The translations under genes were made by a program, and so were the position numbers. From Sinonovacula constricta (lineage: Eukaryota > Mollusca > Bivalvia > Cardiida > Solecurtidae): a stretch of DNA of 64,000 bases. The stretch lies in NCBI GenBank assembly GCA_007844125.1, contig CM017561.1, positions 35,670,862 through 35,734,861 on the forward strand. Reading direction: 5' to 3'. A model generated the notes under the pieces. It was given only the letters and a program-made list of their open reading frames with translations, was not told the origin of the DNA and ran no database searches. Of this stretch, positions 1 to 13,904 are shown piece after piece. The first letter of the stretch is position 1; the number at the start of each line of letters is the position of its first letter.

Positions 1-704
1 CTTGCCTCATCAGTTAGTTCCTGATAATATTAATCTTGCCTCATCAGTTAGTTCCTGATAATGTTAATCTTGCCTTATCAGTTAGTTCCTGATAGTGTTA
101 ATCTCGCCTCATCAGTTAGTTCCTGATAATGTTAATCTCGCCTCATCAGTTAGTTCCTGATAGTGTTAATCTTGCCTTATCAGTTAGTTCCTGATAGTGT
201 TAATATCGCCCTATCAGTTAGTTCCTGATAGTGTTAATCTCGCCTCATCAGTTAGTTCCTGATAATGTTAATCTTGCCTCATCAGTTAGTTCCTGATAAT
301 GTTAATCTCGCCTCATCAGTTAGTTCCTGATAGTGTTAATCTTGCCTTATCAGTTAGTTCCTGATAGTGTTAATATCGCCCTATCAGTTAGTTCCTGATA
401 GTGTTAATCTAGCCTCATCAGTTAGTTCCTGATAATGTTAATCTCGCCTCATCAGTTAGTTCCTGATAATGTTAATCTTGCCTCATCAGTTAGTTCCTGA
501 TAGTGTTAATCTCGCCTCATCAGTTAGTTCCTGATAATGTTAATCTCGCCTCATCAGTTAGTTCCTGATAATGTTACTCTTGCCTCATCAGTTAGTTCCT
601 GATAATGTTAATCTTGCCTCATCAGTAAGTTCCTGATAATGTTAATATCGCCTCATCAGTTAGTTCCTGATAATGTTAATCTTGCCTCATCAGTTAGTTC
701 CTGA
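1..704. repeat. 34-bp tandem array (about 20 copies) in a PKC intron
   Basis: The unit is 34 bp, with core CATCAGTTAGTTCCTGATA followed by a variable GTTAAT(C/A)T(T/C)GCC spacer, and the array is cut by the left edge of the window. A block of five units (170 bp) starting near 171 recurs at 341, so there is local higher-order structure. Each unit holds the short inverted pair ATCAG/CTGAT. It lies upstream of the first visible PKC exon, so it is probably intronic (inference). Confidence 0.95.
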
Positions 705-2035
705 TGTTCTGAAGGAGCTGCAAACAGGACTTAACATTAACGGTCGTCTGATTTCTCGGGTCAACTCAAAACCTAGTGAGGGTAACGTGTTTTCGGTGCA
801 GGTTGTCTGATTGGGCAACAAAAAAAACCTAAATCATTAATCCATTATATCCAATGCTTGGCTCATTTTAATATGTATAATGCATTTGTTTTTTTATTTT
901 GCATTGTAACAGTTAAGCGAAAAAGACTGATAACATATTGCATTGTAACAGCAAAAAAAACAACTAATAACGTGATGCGCTTGCAACATAGTCTGGTACA
1001 CCACTCAACTTCTTGTCTCACATTTACCAATATTCATAAGCTAATACACAGCAGTAAAAATTCCATTGAGTTTACACAATTGTCCAAATTGACATGTTTT
1101 TTTCGAATTTATCCTCTAGTGTAATTTAAGATATGTAGATCAATTAATGCAATAAAACATATTACATTAAGATTAGTTTGAACATTGAATATTAAACTTA
1201 ATTAATAAAATGTGAATACAAAATGTATCAGTTTACGTCTGTATACATTTGTAATAATTGGAAAAAATGAAGAAAAATGTAGGGTTTAAGATAGATTTCA
1301 CTGAAAAGTCAAGCACAAGTAAGGAAAAGCTATTTGAATCGAAAGAAAAATTGGATTGTAAAAATGTAGAAAAAGTGAATTGAAAAGAAAACATGCTTTT
1401 CTGCCTAAATGGCAGTCAGACTACCAATGATTTCCCTAAAATGATGAAAAATAGACAATGTTTTGCACTGTTTGTGAGAGGTTTGGGGAACATATAATCT
1501 TAATAAAACTTTAGTAAACATTCTTTTCTCTGCAAATTTGTCACTTTTATCACATATGTAGATGGGTTTTTTTTTATATATATTTTTATTTCAGCAAGTT
1601 AAAATCTTTGAAGGGCAACTTAAATTTTTGGTACTTTCCCAACTGGGCAACCACACTCAGAAGTTACTGTTGAGCCCTGTGCAGAGTGTAAAAACCTTGA
1701 TGCAATAGCCCAGTCACAGTATTATCTGGCTGATTATTGCTATTATTGTTCTGGCAGAGCTTCTCTTCAACAATAACTTGTTTGTTTCTATTAACCAATT
1801 GGTCTGAATGCCATTACATCTTTACCACCTGGAACTGTCTTGTTATATTGTAAAATATATATTTTTGAAAATTACAATGAACAGAGGAACAGGTTTTCCA
1901 AATTCATATCAACCATCTACTATGTCTAACTACCATTTCTTAGTCATGATTGTCAGTTATGTTCAATAGTTATTATCCAACACTAACTGTCTTATTACAT
2001 CATGCTCACCTACACTGTTGTTGTCCTGGTTGTAG
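705..2035. other. Intron sequence upstream of the first visible PKC exon
   Basis: AT-rich DNA with no recognisable exon. The activation-loop exon of the kinase, which should precede position 2036, is not here and must lie left of the window. A pyrimidine-rich stretch ending in AG at 2034-2035 is the acceptor for the next exon. No other feature was seen. Confidence 0.6.
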
Positions 2036-4166
<2,131 letters not shown>

Positions 4167-4170
<4 letters not shown>

Positions 4171-4232
4171 AAACCATGAACCAACGCCTCTTCCATGGCT
4201 TCACCTTCACAAGTTCAGATGCCCTGTTGTGA
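4167..4232 (+). pseudogene. Out-of-frame PKC hydrophobic motif
   Basis: Reading from 4167 instead of 4165 gives LKTMNQRLFHGFTFTSSDAL and so on to TGA at 4230-4232. This matches the MDQ..F.GFT(Y/F) end of novel PKCs, including the FxxF(S/T)(F/Y) hydrophobic motif. Relative to family spacing the exon behaves as if it carried two extra bases near 4162-4167. It may be a real allelic frameshift, an assembly error, or a tail used by a transcript I cannot see. Confidence 0.8.
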
Positions 4233-5270
4233 TGAAGAATTACCAATTGGACTTGGAACTCCGGATCAAGTGATTCCTCTGTCACAATCAAACAATCGGA
4301 ACTCTTCGGGTAATTCTGTCCTCGGGACAATCATCCCTCGGATGTATCTGGTGCAATAATACTTAAGGGAAATCATGATCGTTTGTTCGCCGGAAGTCGA
4401 AAGAAGAATATGCCTATGTTGTTCACACAAAACATAAACACTGCCATTTTTGACAGCTGCATGTCTGCTGTGCTGAGTAAATTAAAATCGAATGATTTAA
4501 ATTTGAAGTAGTCACAAATTGAAGTTTAACTGGCATCGTACAATAGTAAGCTGTCATCGGAGATGCCATCTTTGTTTGACCTTCTGTCACCAAATAAGTC
4601 CCATTTAGGGAAATGGCTGAGTTGATACGACTACCTACATACTTCCTAGAGATGATTCGTGAATTATCCGAGGTGTTCCGATTGAATCAACGCCACAGCC
4701 TATACTGCTGCACTCAGTGGATTTGTCTTGATGGAATGGTTAATAAGAGCGCCAACAATGTTTTAAAAAATATGGAATGTATATTACATATGAGATGAGA
4801 AGTGGTTCACTGGAGTTCCAGAGGTTTATAAACTTGCAGCCTTTCAAGACTCGCCTATCTCGTTACGAGCCATGAGAGTACTCTTTGACCTAGGTAGAAA
4901 TGTTCATTACTGTGACATTAGCCTAAAATCCATCGTACAAATGATTTTATATGAAAAATTGTATGACTTTGTTCATGATAAGACTCTTACCATACATGGT
5001 AATTGATATATGTGACCTTGTACATTATAAACATAAGCAATTAACACTTGAATTGGATAGTATTAAAAAAAAAAATAGAAAATAGAATCTTTACTTTTAC
5101 TTGATTTAAAAAATGTTAATATGAATTAACATGTACAAGAAATTATAACTATGATGAACTTGATATATGTGGAGATTTCACACTGATCTAATATGCTGTA
5201 TCTTAGAAGTTTGACTGAAAGCTGACATTCTATGATCTTTTCTATTCCTTGATTTTATTTAATAAATATA
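4233..5270 (+). other. Probable PKC 3' UTR
   Basis: No coding sequence. AATAAA at 5261-5266 is a candidate poly(A) signal. A MITE occupies 4293-4684. The assignment as UTR is inferred from position only. Confidence 0.5.
4293..4684. mobile_element. MITE family B, copy 1, in the probable PKC 3' UTR
   Basis: The termini are imperfect inverted repeats: it begins CAATCGGAAC and ends GTTCCGATTG. The interior matches the copy at 30638-31013 over most of its length, including ATCATCCCTCGGATGTATCT and TTCGCCGGAAGTCGAAAG. The flanks share AATCAA on both sides, a possible eroded target duplication. No coding capacity. Confidence 0.8.
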
Positions 5271-8200
5271 AGATATGAATGATCTGCTTGCAAATTATAA
5301 TATTGTTGTTTATGTGTAAACGCAAAAAGTTTACTAACATCTGCATCTGCAGAACAAAACAACAGCATAAAAGTTTTTAGTAAATATATATCTGTCATAC
5401 CTTCATTATTGCATTGAGCATCAGTTGTGACTACAGCAAAAGTGTTTTGAACAGATTCTTTGTATAAATGTGTATATACATTATCTGTTACTGTTTTTCT
5501 TAACATGGCTAAAATCATTAAATAAAAGCCATGCTTAAGGATTGCACACAAACTGCCTATATAACCTTGCTTAAAATGATGTACTTAATCATTATGATTG
5601 AATGCTTACATTTGTGTCGCATGCTAAGTGTTGTTTATATTTATGTTGATAAATATGTTGATCATAAACACAGAGTGCAATGTTCTCATATAATTCCTTT
5701 TTAAATGCATTTTGCTCATCTCTTTTGTGAAATGTGTTAGTTAAGTATGGTTGAAGACTATTTATTTCAAGAATTTAAAATGTTACTGGTGTCACCCCAG
5801 CACTCTGTTGTCTAAATGGTGTAATAGGAGATAATTAATTTTGTGAAAGGTCAGTAGCTAATCAAGTCAGCCAGGTGGTTTGATCTTGTCAAGGGAGGTA
5901 ACTTGCAACAGGAAGAGTACTTAGGGGTAGTTGCCCTTGCAGGCAATTGGCATATCGGGGAAGATAACTCTAACATGCACATTGCTTGTTAAGGTTATAC
6001 TAATTCTCTGCTTGTTAAGCAAGAATTGGTCAAGTTGAGTTACTTTGTGTAGATGGAGATAAGCCAGCTTCTGTTGGGAGTTGTATGAGCACTACTTGCT
6101 GCTGAGTTTGTAACTCTTGTTACAGTTGCATATAATTGTAAGCTTGGATCTTGTATTTCTTATAAATGCAAGATAGCATGATATAGGCTAACAGGTTTGG
6201 GATGTCCCATCAGACGTTTCATGAAGCCAGTTACCCCAGTGGTTTCTTCGGCTGTGGCAACAAACATCAGTCCAGGGAAATAAGGGTGCACAAGGCACAG
6301 TCATCCTAGATTCTGGTGCTGGTCAGGGGAAGCAACTAGTGGCATACATACAGTATGTTGGAAGGTTGAAGTAAGGAATGATCATGGTAGGTTTGAGTCA
6401 GTTATCATCCATAAAGTTAGCTAAACTAAACAGAACAATGCAAGTACCTGTATTGAAGGCCACTTTATTTCAGCCATGTAGGTTCGGTAAGGAAGATGAC
6501 TTGGAGCAACATGGTTGTTGCTCTCAGAAGGCCTGGGGCTTCCAGGCCAGTTATGGAAGATAACCCATGTCAGAACCAGTGTAATTACATTTTGGGGGAA
6601 GGTTCAGTGTTAATTTTTAGGGGTAGGTTGAAAAAAGTGCCCCTATACTTAAACTGTTAATTCAAATATATTTGTTATGATGTAATCAATCTAAAACACT
6701 GATTTTTTTATTGAAAAGTGCATACAAAACCCTGTATTCTTTTTTAAAGTAAATACAGATAGATAAATTTGTTTACACAATTATATCATTCAATTAAATG
6801 GCTGTGTTTAACTCTCAAAAAAATCAAGTATTTGTACTTTTGTTAAATTTTACTTTCCATTGCAAGCTCAATACTTTTGTTCATATACATTAATATTCAT
6901 ACACAGTTTTATGGAAATCATTGAACTCCTTTAATGTATTATTTCTATTATTATATTACTATATTTTTGTACCATAATGCTTTATTATGAGTTATTGTTA
7001 ACTGTTTTCAGATTTAACCTGTGTTAAGTATATATATATCTATATCATTTGTTTATTTGTTGTTTACATTATTTGTAGTTTGGCTGTTTTTTTGTCAAAT
7101 CTGAGTCATCAGCAGTGTTTTTCCTTTCATGGTTGGGAACTACAATTAACTTAAGTGCATATCAGAAATGAACAAAAAATTGTGCATTTTGTTACATACC
7201 GGTATTTTCCATATAAAATCAAAGGAAGTACATGAGTTATAAAAGCTTCTGGCAGTTTGACCATTACGGTAATTCCTGCCAATTCTGAGTGTTGTACACT
7301 GTTTTTGATTGGCTGGTACCGTATGATGTTTGTCTATTTTTCCCATCCCAAAACTCATCTAAGATAGCGAAGGTATATATTTATGTACGTTCATGGTATT
7401 AGGTCATACTTCGCTGTTTGTATTACTCTGTGTATTCAGATTTTCATTTATGTTTGTGTTATTAGTGTGTAAAGAGAAAACTTGGTGCATATGTGTGAGG
7501 TATTATCATGATAAGTTTACACAATTGTGATGGCATATGAAAAACTGTGTATACTATTTTTATAATTTTGTAAGAATGGCTGTATAATGTTGTGTAGACA
7601 TGCATGAGTAAGCAAGGTGTAGGTTCTTAAATGAAATAAGTGCCCATTACTAGATATGATCTGTGTGTTTGATTCCAAATATTACACTGGTTATACATTT
7701 AATATAATCATTAGTGTCAATTATCTAACACTTTATTGTTGAACTAATTAAATGATTATGATCTTCCTGTCAATTCTGTGGTCTCTTTATTTACATTCTC
7801 AGTAAATCATGTAAATTATAATGAATGTGCAGAGGTTTTCACTACCAGCTGTATCCATTTTTTTGGTGGTACGGCTTGAGTCAGATTATTTCAATGTGTA
7901 TCTATTCTCTTAACTTAGATCTACATATTGTATGCCAATCAAGTTCATATGGTTTGACAGCACTTGTTGCTTAATTCTCTAATTTACAAAATGATAAGAA
8001 GCAAATTTGTGATGTGATCTGTGATTCTGGGTAAATAACGAGTACATTTTTTGTTTATAAAAAGATTATCCCAATTTTACATCCTGTAAATTAGGTATTT
8101 CTACACTTGCTAAACAATGAAAACACAAAAGCATACACGTACATGTGAGGTTTTCAATTAAAACTTGGGTATGTTAAGTTTAAACACGTTTTTTAGTGTA

Positions 8201-8771
8201 ACGTCATTACTGCATTTGGACTCAAAATCACAGATCGCATCACATTCCTTTTTATCGATATACCCCCACCCATCACTCAAGCTGTTATAAAAAAAACATT
8301 ACTGATTTATTGCTTGTTGATTTTTTTTAGTCAAAATTATTTTCAAAATATAAAGACAAATTTTCAAATCTTGTCAGTACATAACTTCTGTTATTCGTGG
8401 GGAAACTGTGTTTGCATGTAGCGTGACACAGACCCCACATGAGCGCTGTAAGTTGTACATGTATACTGAAAACCTGTCTGTCATCCACTCAACTCTTTGT
8501 ATTTCTCAATCATAGATGTGATGATCTATAGACCTTGTTGTTTACTATATAACCATGAAGGTCCCAGGTTCGAATCCAGGCTTGTACAGTTTGTTGTGTA
8601 TTTTTATTCTGTCTTGTACACAAATGTTTGTATACTTTCTAACATTAATACATCTTGAAAGACTAGATTAAAACATGTAAATCACTGAGGATTGTTGTTT
8701 TCTTTCATCCATTTTATTCTTATTGTGCTGTAGCTACTAAATAGACTTCAACTTGTCAGAATATTGTTTTA
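5271..8771. other. Intergenic DNA, nothing recognised
   Basis: AT-rich single-copy-looking sequence. Short reading frames here show no family resemblance and no splice-linked coding pattern. Around 8567-8577 a tRNA B-box-like GGTTCGAATCC occurs without a matching A box. Confidence 0.55.
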
Positions 8772-8778
8772 ATATCAT

Positions 8779-9076
8779 ATTATAACGGACCTGGTAGCGC
8801 AATCGGTAGAGTGTTGGCTCCAGGTACGGGAGGTCCTGGTTTCGATAATTGGGCCCTGACATTAAAGTCATTAAAAATGGTAGTAGTATAGCTTCCTTGC
8901 TAACGCTCAAGCAAATATCAGGGTAGTTCCATGACTGGTTGGTCCATTGTCAGGATAATGTGACTGGGTGTGGTATCATGCCAGGTGTTCGCGGCACGCT
9001 ATACAGTGAAGGCAACACTTTATCTGCTTCAAGTTATAACTGAATTACTGCTGGAGGGATGATAAACCCAATAAAC
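8779..9076 (+). mobile_element. tRNA-derived SINE
   Basis: The head has an A-box-like TGGTAGCGCAATCGGTAGAG and a B-box-like GGTTTCGATAA, followed by a long body with GTGGTATCATGCCAGGTGTT and CACGCTATACAGTGAAGGC, and a short A-rich tail. ATATCAT flanks it at 8772-8778 and 9077-9083, a plausible 7-bp target duplication. Transcription would be by RNA polymerase III if intact. Confidence 0.75.
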
Positions 9077-9156
9077 ATATCATTATTTCATGCTTATCAT
9101 ATAATTTCATAGTTATTAACCAAATTACTGTTTATGTAAATATAAGTAACCATTAA

Positions 9157-9622
9157 TACTCTCACTGCTGCCTGACGTACAGCGTACGTCTATTTCTAAC
9201 CACTAGCAATGCTCTCATACATACACCTTACGTCCTGTATACAACTATTTTTGAGTGTTTACAGCATTGCTAATTTCCTATAAAAGTTTGACCAGAGTTA
9301 CTTCCCTTGACAGTAACTTGCAGTGTTTTTTTCTTAAAAAATATTCATATTTTTGAAGGTGTAGAAGTGAAATGCCAAAGAAAAAAAAGTAAAAATTCTG
9401 GATATTTTCAACTTTTTTTCTATTTTTGAAGTCCTTAACATTTAAATATCACATGATGATTATTAAATTTTATATTATTCAGTCACCATATTCAATTATC
9501 TTTCTAATGATATGTAGTTTTACATATCCAAAATTATAAGCGATTTAGTGACGTATGGCATTTTCTTAGGAAATTTGTAGAAAATTCCTCAGAAAGGGGC
9601 GTGGAAAATGGCAGCAAAAGGG
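9157..9622. mobile_element. piggyBac-like MITE with TTAA duplication
   Basis: TTAA occurs at 9153-9156 and 9623-9626. The ends are related inverted repeats: the left end reads TACTCTCACTGCTGCC and the right end on the other strand reads CCCTTTTGCTGCC. The interior is non-coding. The CCCTTT-type ends with TTAA targets are typical of piggyBac non-autonomous elements. Confidence 0.6.
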
Positions 9623-9774
9623 TTAATCACCATACAAGAAGATCATACTAATGTGATGTAAACACTATGTAAATAAACAAACTCACAATGACTTGTTAGA
9701 AATATGACTTAAAATTAGCATTTAAATTTATTTGACTTCAGTGTGATAATAAACTAAGATGTAAACATTACAAT

Positions 9775-10038
9775 CAAGTATGGATCCAGTGGGGATGGGG
9801 TGGGGGATGTATCTGCCCACCCACCACCCCAACCAGGTAAAATAGTTGTGAAAACATACATGTAACCTTAAAAAATACTATGGTTTTAAACTGTTAAAGC
9901 ACATTTGATTAAGTCAAAGTAAGGGTCCCTTACTGTGTATATATATATATATCTAGTATTTACTGCGATAAAGTTTAATGGGTCTTGATTCATACACCCC
10001 AACCCCACCCCCCAAAGATTTTTCTGGATCTGCCCCTG
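9775..10038. mobile_element. hAT-like MITE family C, copy 1
   Basis: It is flanked by the 8-bp duplication ATTACAAT at 9767-9774 and 10039-10046. The left end has TGGATCCAG and the right end is CTGGATCTGCCCCTG. G-rich and C-rich tracts sit just inside the ends. The centre holds a (TA)n tract near 9938 and matches copies at 38641 and 41622. The 8-bp target size and CAGGGGC-type end suggest hAT mobilisation. Confidence 0.82.
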
Positions 10039-10280
10039 ATTACAATAGTAAATGGCTCTTATCAATTATTGTGACTTAACAGAGTTCAATTATATTATTA
10101 AAATGTACTACAAGCAGGATGTTATTACTGTTTTCATGTAACTTATCAATGTATTTCATGGTATCTTTCCTTGATTAGACTGCCTTTTTGCAATAAGGCA
10201 TTGACAGTACAATTTATTTGTATAAGTACCAGTACATGTAATGCTGTTTGAATGAATTATGAGGCAAGAGAAGAGTTACA

Positions 10281-10943
10281 AACAAATCTACCCCTCTTGT
10301 CATGTTTCCACTCCTGACAAATCCACCCTCTTGTCATGTTTCCACTCCTGACAAATCTACCCCTCTTGTCATGTTTCCCTTCCTGACAAATCAGCCCCTC
10401 TTGTCATGTTTCCACCCCTGGTAAATGCACTCCTCATGTCATGTTTCCACCCCTGGTGAATTCACCCCTCTTGTCATGTTTCCACCCCTGGTGGATGCAC
10501 CCCTCTTGTCATGTTTCCACTCCTGACAAATCCACCCCTCTTGTCATGTTTCCATTCTTGACAAATCGGCCCCTCTTGTCATGTTTCCACTCCTGACAAA
10601 TCCACCCCTCTTGTCATGTTTCCACCCCTGGTGAATGCACCCCTTTTGTCATGTTTCCACCCTTGTCATGTTTCCACCCCTGGTGAATGCACCCCTCTTG
10701 TCATGTTTCCACCCCAGGTGAATGCACTCCTCTTGTCATGTTTCCACCTCTGGGGAATGCACCTCTCTTGTCATGTTTCCACCCCTGGGGAATGCACCTC
10801 TCTTGTCATGTTTCCACTCCTGACAAATCCACCCCTCTTGTCATGTTTCCATTCTTGACAAATCGGCCCCTCTTGTCATGTTTCCACTCCTGACAAATCC
10901 ACTCCTCTTGTCATGTTTCCAACCCTGACGAATGCACCCTCTT
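10281..10943. repeat. 35-bp minisatellite, left block
   Basis: About 19 copies of a 35-bp unit with core CCCCTCTTGTCATGTTTCCA followed by CTCCTGACAAATCCA or CCCCTGGTGAATGCA. It continues as a second block at 12622, so a mobile element has split one array. Short reading frames across it (for example 10616-10858) are products of the periodicity. Confidence 0.93.
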
Positions 10944-12613
10944 TTTAGCTCACCTGAGCACAACGTGCTCAAGGGGAGCTTTTGTGATACCGCTTTGTCC
11001 GGCATCCGTCGTCCGGCGTCAACATTTACCTTGTGAACACACTAGAGGCCACAATTTTTATCCAATCTTCATCAAACTTGGTCAGAATGTTTGTCTGCAT
11101 GAAATCTTGGATGAGTTCATTATTGGGTCACCTGGGGTCAAAAAGTAGGTCACGAGGTCAAATTTTAGGAAAAACTTGTGAACACACTAGAGACCACATT
11201 ATGGCCCAATCTTCACCAAACTGGGTCAGAATGTTTGTCTGCATGAAATCTTGGATGAGTTCGTAACTGGGTCACGTGGGGTCAAAAAGTAGGTCACTAG
11301 GTCAAATCTTAGAAAAAAGCTTGTGAACACACTAGAGGCCACATTTATGGCCAAATCTTCACCAAACTTGGTCAGCATGTTTGTCTGCATGAAATCTTGG
11401 ATGAGTTTGTAACTGGGTCACGTGGGGTCAAAAAGTAAGTCACTAGGTCAAATCTTAGAAAAAGCTTGTGAACACACTAGAGGCCACATTTATGGCCAAA
11501 TCTTCACCAAACTTGGTCAGAATGTTTGTCTGCATGAAATCTTAGATGAGTTCGTAACTGGGTCACGTGGGGTCAAAAAGTAGGTCACTAGGTCAAATCT
11601 TAGAAAAAGCTTGTGAACACACTAGAGGCCACATTTATAGCCCAATCTTCACCAAACTTGGTCAGAATGTTTGTCTGCATGAAATCTTGGATGAGTTCGT
11701 AACTGGGTCACGTGGGGTCAAAAAGTAGGTCACTTGGTCAAATCTTAGAAAAAGCTTGTGAACACACTAGAGGCCACATTTATGGCCAAATCTTCACCAA
11801 ACTTGGTCAGAATGTTTGTCTGCATAAAATCTTAGATGAGTTCGTAACGGGGTCACGTGGGGTCAAAAAGTAGGTCACTAGGTCAAATCTTAGAAAATGC
11901 TTGTGAACACACTAGAGGCCACATTTATAGCCCAATCTTCACCAAACTTAGTCAGAATGTTTGTCTGCATGAAATCTTAGATGAGTTCGTAAATGGGTCA
12001 CGTGGGGTCAAAAAGTAGGTCACTAGGTCAAATCTTAGACAAAGCTTGTGAACACACTAGAGGCCACATTTATAGCCCAATCTTCACCAAATTTGGTCAG
12101 AATGTTTGTTTGCATGAAATCTCGGATAAGTTCGTAACTGGGTCACGTGGGGTCAAAAAGTAGGTCACAAGGTCAAATCTTAGAAAAAGCTTGTAAACAC
12201 ACTAGAGGCCCTATTTATAGGTCAATCTTCATCAAATTTTGTCAGAATGTTTGTTTACATGAAATCTTGGATGAGTTCGTTATTGGGTCTCGTGGGGTCA
12301 TAAAGTAGGTCACTAGGTTAAATTTTAGAAAAAGCTTGTGAAAACACTTAAGAGGCTACATTGACGGCCCAGTCTTCACCAAACTTGACCATCATGTTTG
12401 CCAGTATGAAATCTTACATATGTTTTGAAGTGAGTCATGTGGATTCAGTAGGTTACTTGGTAAAATTCTAGAAAATGTTATCAACCCAGTGGCCACACTA
12501 ATGGTCCAATCTTCACCAAAGATTTCTAAAGTAAATAACTCTTAATTACTTAATGCCAGATTTGAGCCTACGTAAAGCCTGTGTCATCAGGTGAGCGATT
12601 AAGGGCCATCATG
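10944..12613. mobile_element. Repeat-cored mobile element inserted into the 35-bp array
   Basis: It begins TTTAGCTCACCTGAGCACAA and ends with ATCAGGTGAGCGATTAAGGG and an AGGGCCATCATGACCCT near-hairpin. AGCTCACCTGA at the left and TCAGGTGAGC near the right form inverted ends. ACCCTCTT at 10936-10943 and 12614-12621 is a candidate 8-bp duplication, with the caution that the host minisatellite contains CCCTCTTG anyway. The core is 145-bp tandem repeats. The transposon class is not clear to me. Confidence 0.75.
11031..12480. repeat. 145-bp tandem repeats (10 copies) inside the mobile element
   Basis: TTGTGAACAC recurs at 11031, 11176, 11321, 11466, 11611, 11756, 11901, 12046, 12191 and 12336, exactly 145 bp apart each time. 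Units contain GAGGCCACATTTATGG, CACCAAACTTGGTCAG and GTCACGTGGGGTCAAAAAGT. Divergence rises toward the right-hand end. The short frames in it look non-coding. Confidence 0.95.
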
Positions 12614-12621
12614 ACCCTCTT

Positions 12622-13030
12622 GTTTATGTTTCCACTCCTGACAACTTTATCCTTCTTGTAATATTTTCACTCCTGACAATTGCACCCCTCATCATTTTCC
12701 CACCCCTGACAACTCCACACCTCTTGTCATGTCTCCACCCCAGGCAACTGCATCCCTCTTGTCATATTTCCACCCCAGGCAACTTCATCCCTCTTGTCAT
12801 GTTTCCACCCCTGACAACTCCATCTGTCTTGTCATGCTTCCACCCTGACAACTCTGTCCATCTGGTCATGTTTCTACTACTGATAACTCCATCTGCCTTG
12901 TATTGTTTCCATCCCTGACAACTCCATCTGTCTTGTATTGTCTTGTATTGTTTCCACTCCTGACAACTCCATCTGTCTTTTTTTGTTTCACTCCTGACAA
13001 CTCCATCTGTCTTGTCATGTTTTCATTTAT
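12622..13030. repeat. 35-bp minisatellite, right block
   Basis: Continuation of the array at 10281, with more diverged units of the form CTCCTGACAACTCCATCTGT plus CTTGTCATGTTTCCA. It ends near 13030. Confidence 0.9.
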
Positions 13031-13090
13031 ACTACTAAGGTCAGACAATTCTACTTTAAATTTTCACTGAGTTATGACCCTTTGTCACAG

Positions 13091-13814
13091 TAAAACCTTG
13101 CTAAGAGGGACACCTGTGGTTCTTTTCAAAAGTGTCCAACTTAGCGAGGTGGTCCTCTTTGTGAGTGCATACAAATCAATACATTTTACTGCTTTTTATA
13201 TTTTACAGTATACTCTATAATATTAGAATTTAGTCATTTTTCACTAGGATAGAATTAAACATAAATATATAATAGAATTTTGGTATTTATTATTTTCTGT
13301 AAAAGAAATTTAACATAAAGGTAAGTCCTGAAGAAAAGTTCAGTTACAAGATAAGAATGTTTTCTTATAATTTTATGCACACTAAAAAATCAAGAAATGA
13401 AAAGACAATATCCAAAATGAAGCTTTAAAAGAAATTTAACATAATCTTCAGTCCTAAAAAAAGAGAAATGTATTAAGAATGTTTTGGTTTAAAATTTTAT
13501 ACTTAAAGTTTCTTACTCAACAAAAGTGACATCAACTTCTTGTAAAGTATGCAAACAGTGATTGCTGGCATGATAAACTGATTAATGACACTTGTATAAT
13601 TGGACTATCTGGTGCTCTCCCATGTAGCAAGAGTTAAAATAGATGTGAATTTGTTTATTGGTTCTGAAATAACTGTCCTTGATAATTGGGTACTCGACTT
13701 TCCAAGGTTGTGGGACAATGAAATAAAGAAGGGAAAAAAATGGTTCTGGAAAAAAAAGTGTCCCACGTGGCGCGTTGCCCTGCTAAGGTGGAATGGTCCT
13801 TTAGTGAGGTTTTA
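13091..13814. mobile_element. Possible Tc1/pogo-like MITE with TA ends
   Basis: The left end reads TAAAACCTTGCTAAGAGGGA, and the right end on the opposite strand reads TAAAACCTCACTAAAGGACC. Both begin at a TA dinucleotide. TTAGCGAGGTGGTCCTCTTT near the left and CTGCTAAGGTGGAATGGTCC near the right suggest paired subterminal repeats. No transposase frame is present. Assignment rests on end style only. Confidence 0.5.
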
Positions 13815-13904
13815 ATGTATTTTGATCACAGCTTTTTTTACTACAGAAGGTCAGATTTTTCTGTTTATTTTCCCTTATTATAAGTACCAATCCTGCTTGC
13901 TGAT

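Noticed and set aside
8541..8600. Possible tRNA gene (GGTTCGAATCC B box)
   Set aside because: No acceptor-stem pairing and no A box in range. Best seen as a SINE or pseudo-tRNA scrap.
8785..8865. tRNA-like TGGTAGCGCAATCGGTAGAG
   Set aside because: Continues into a SINE body and tail and lacks clover-leaf pairing. Annotated as the SINE head.
10616..10893. Two overlapping proline/cysteine-rich repeat frames
   Set aside because: The 35-bp unit is not a multiple of three, so long frames cycle through all phases. No start context or domain.
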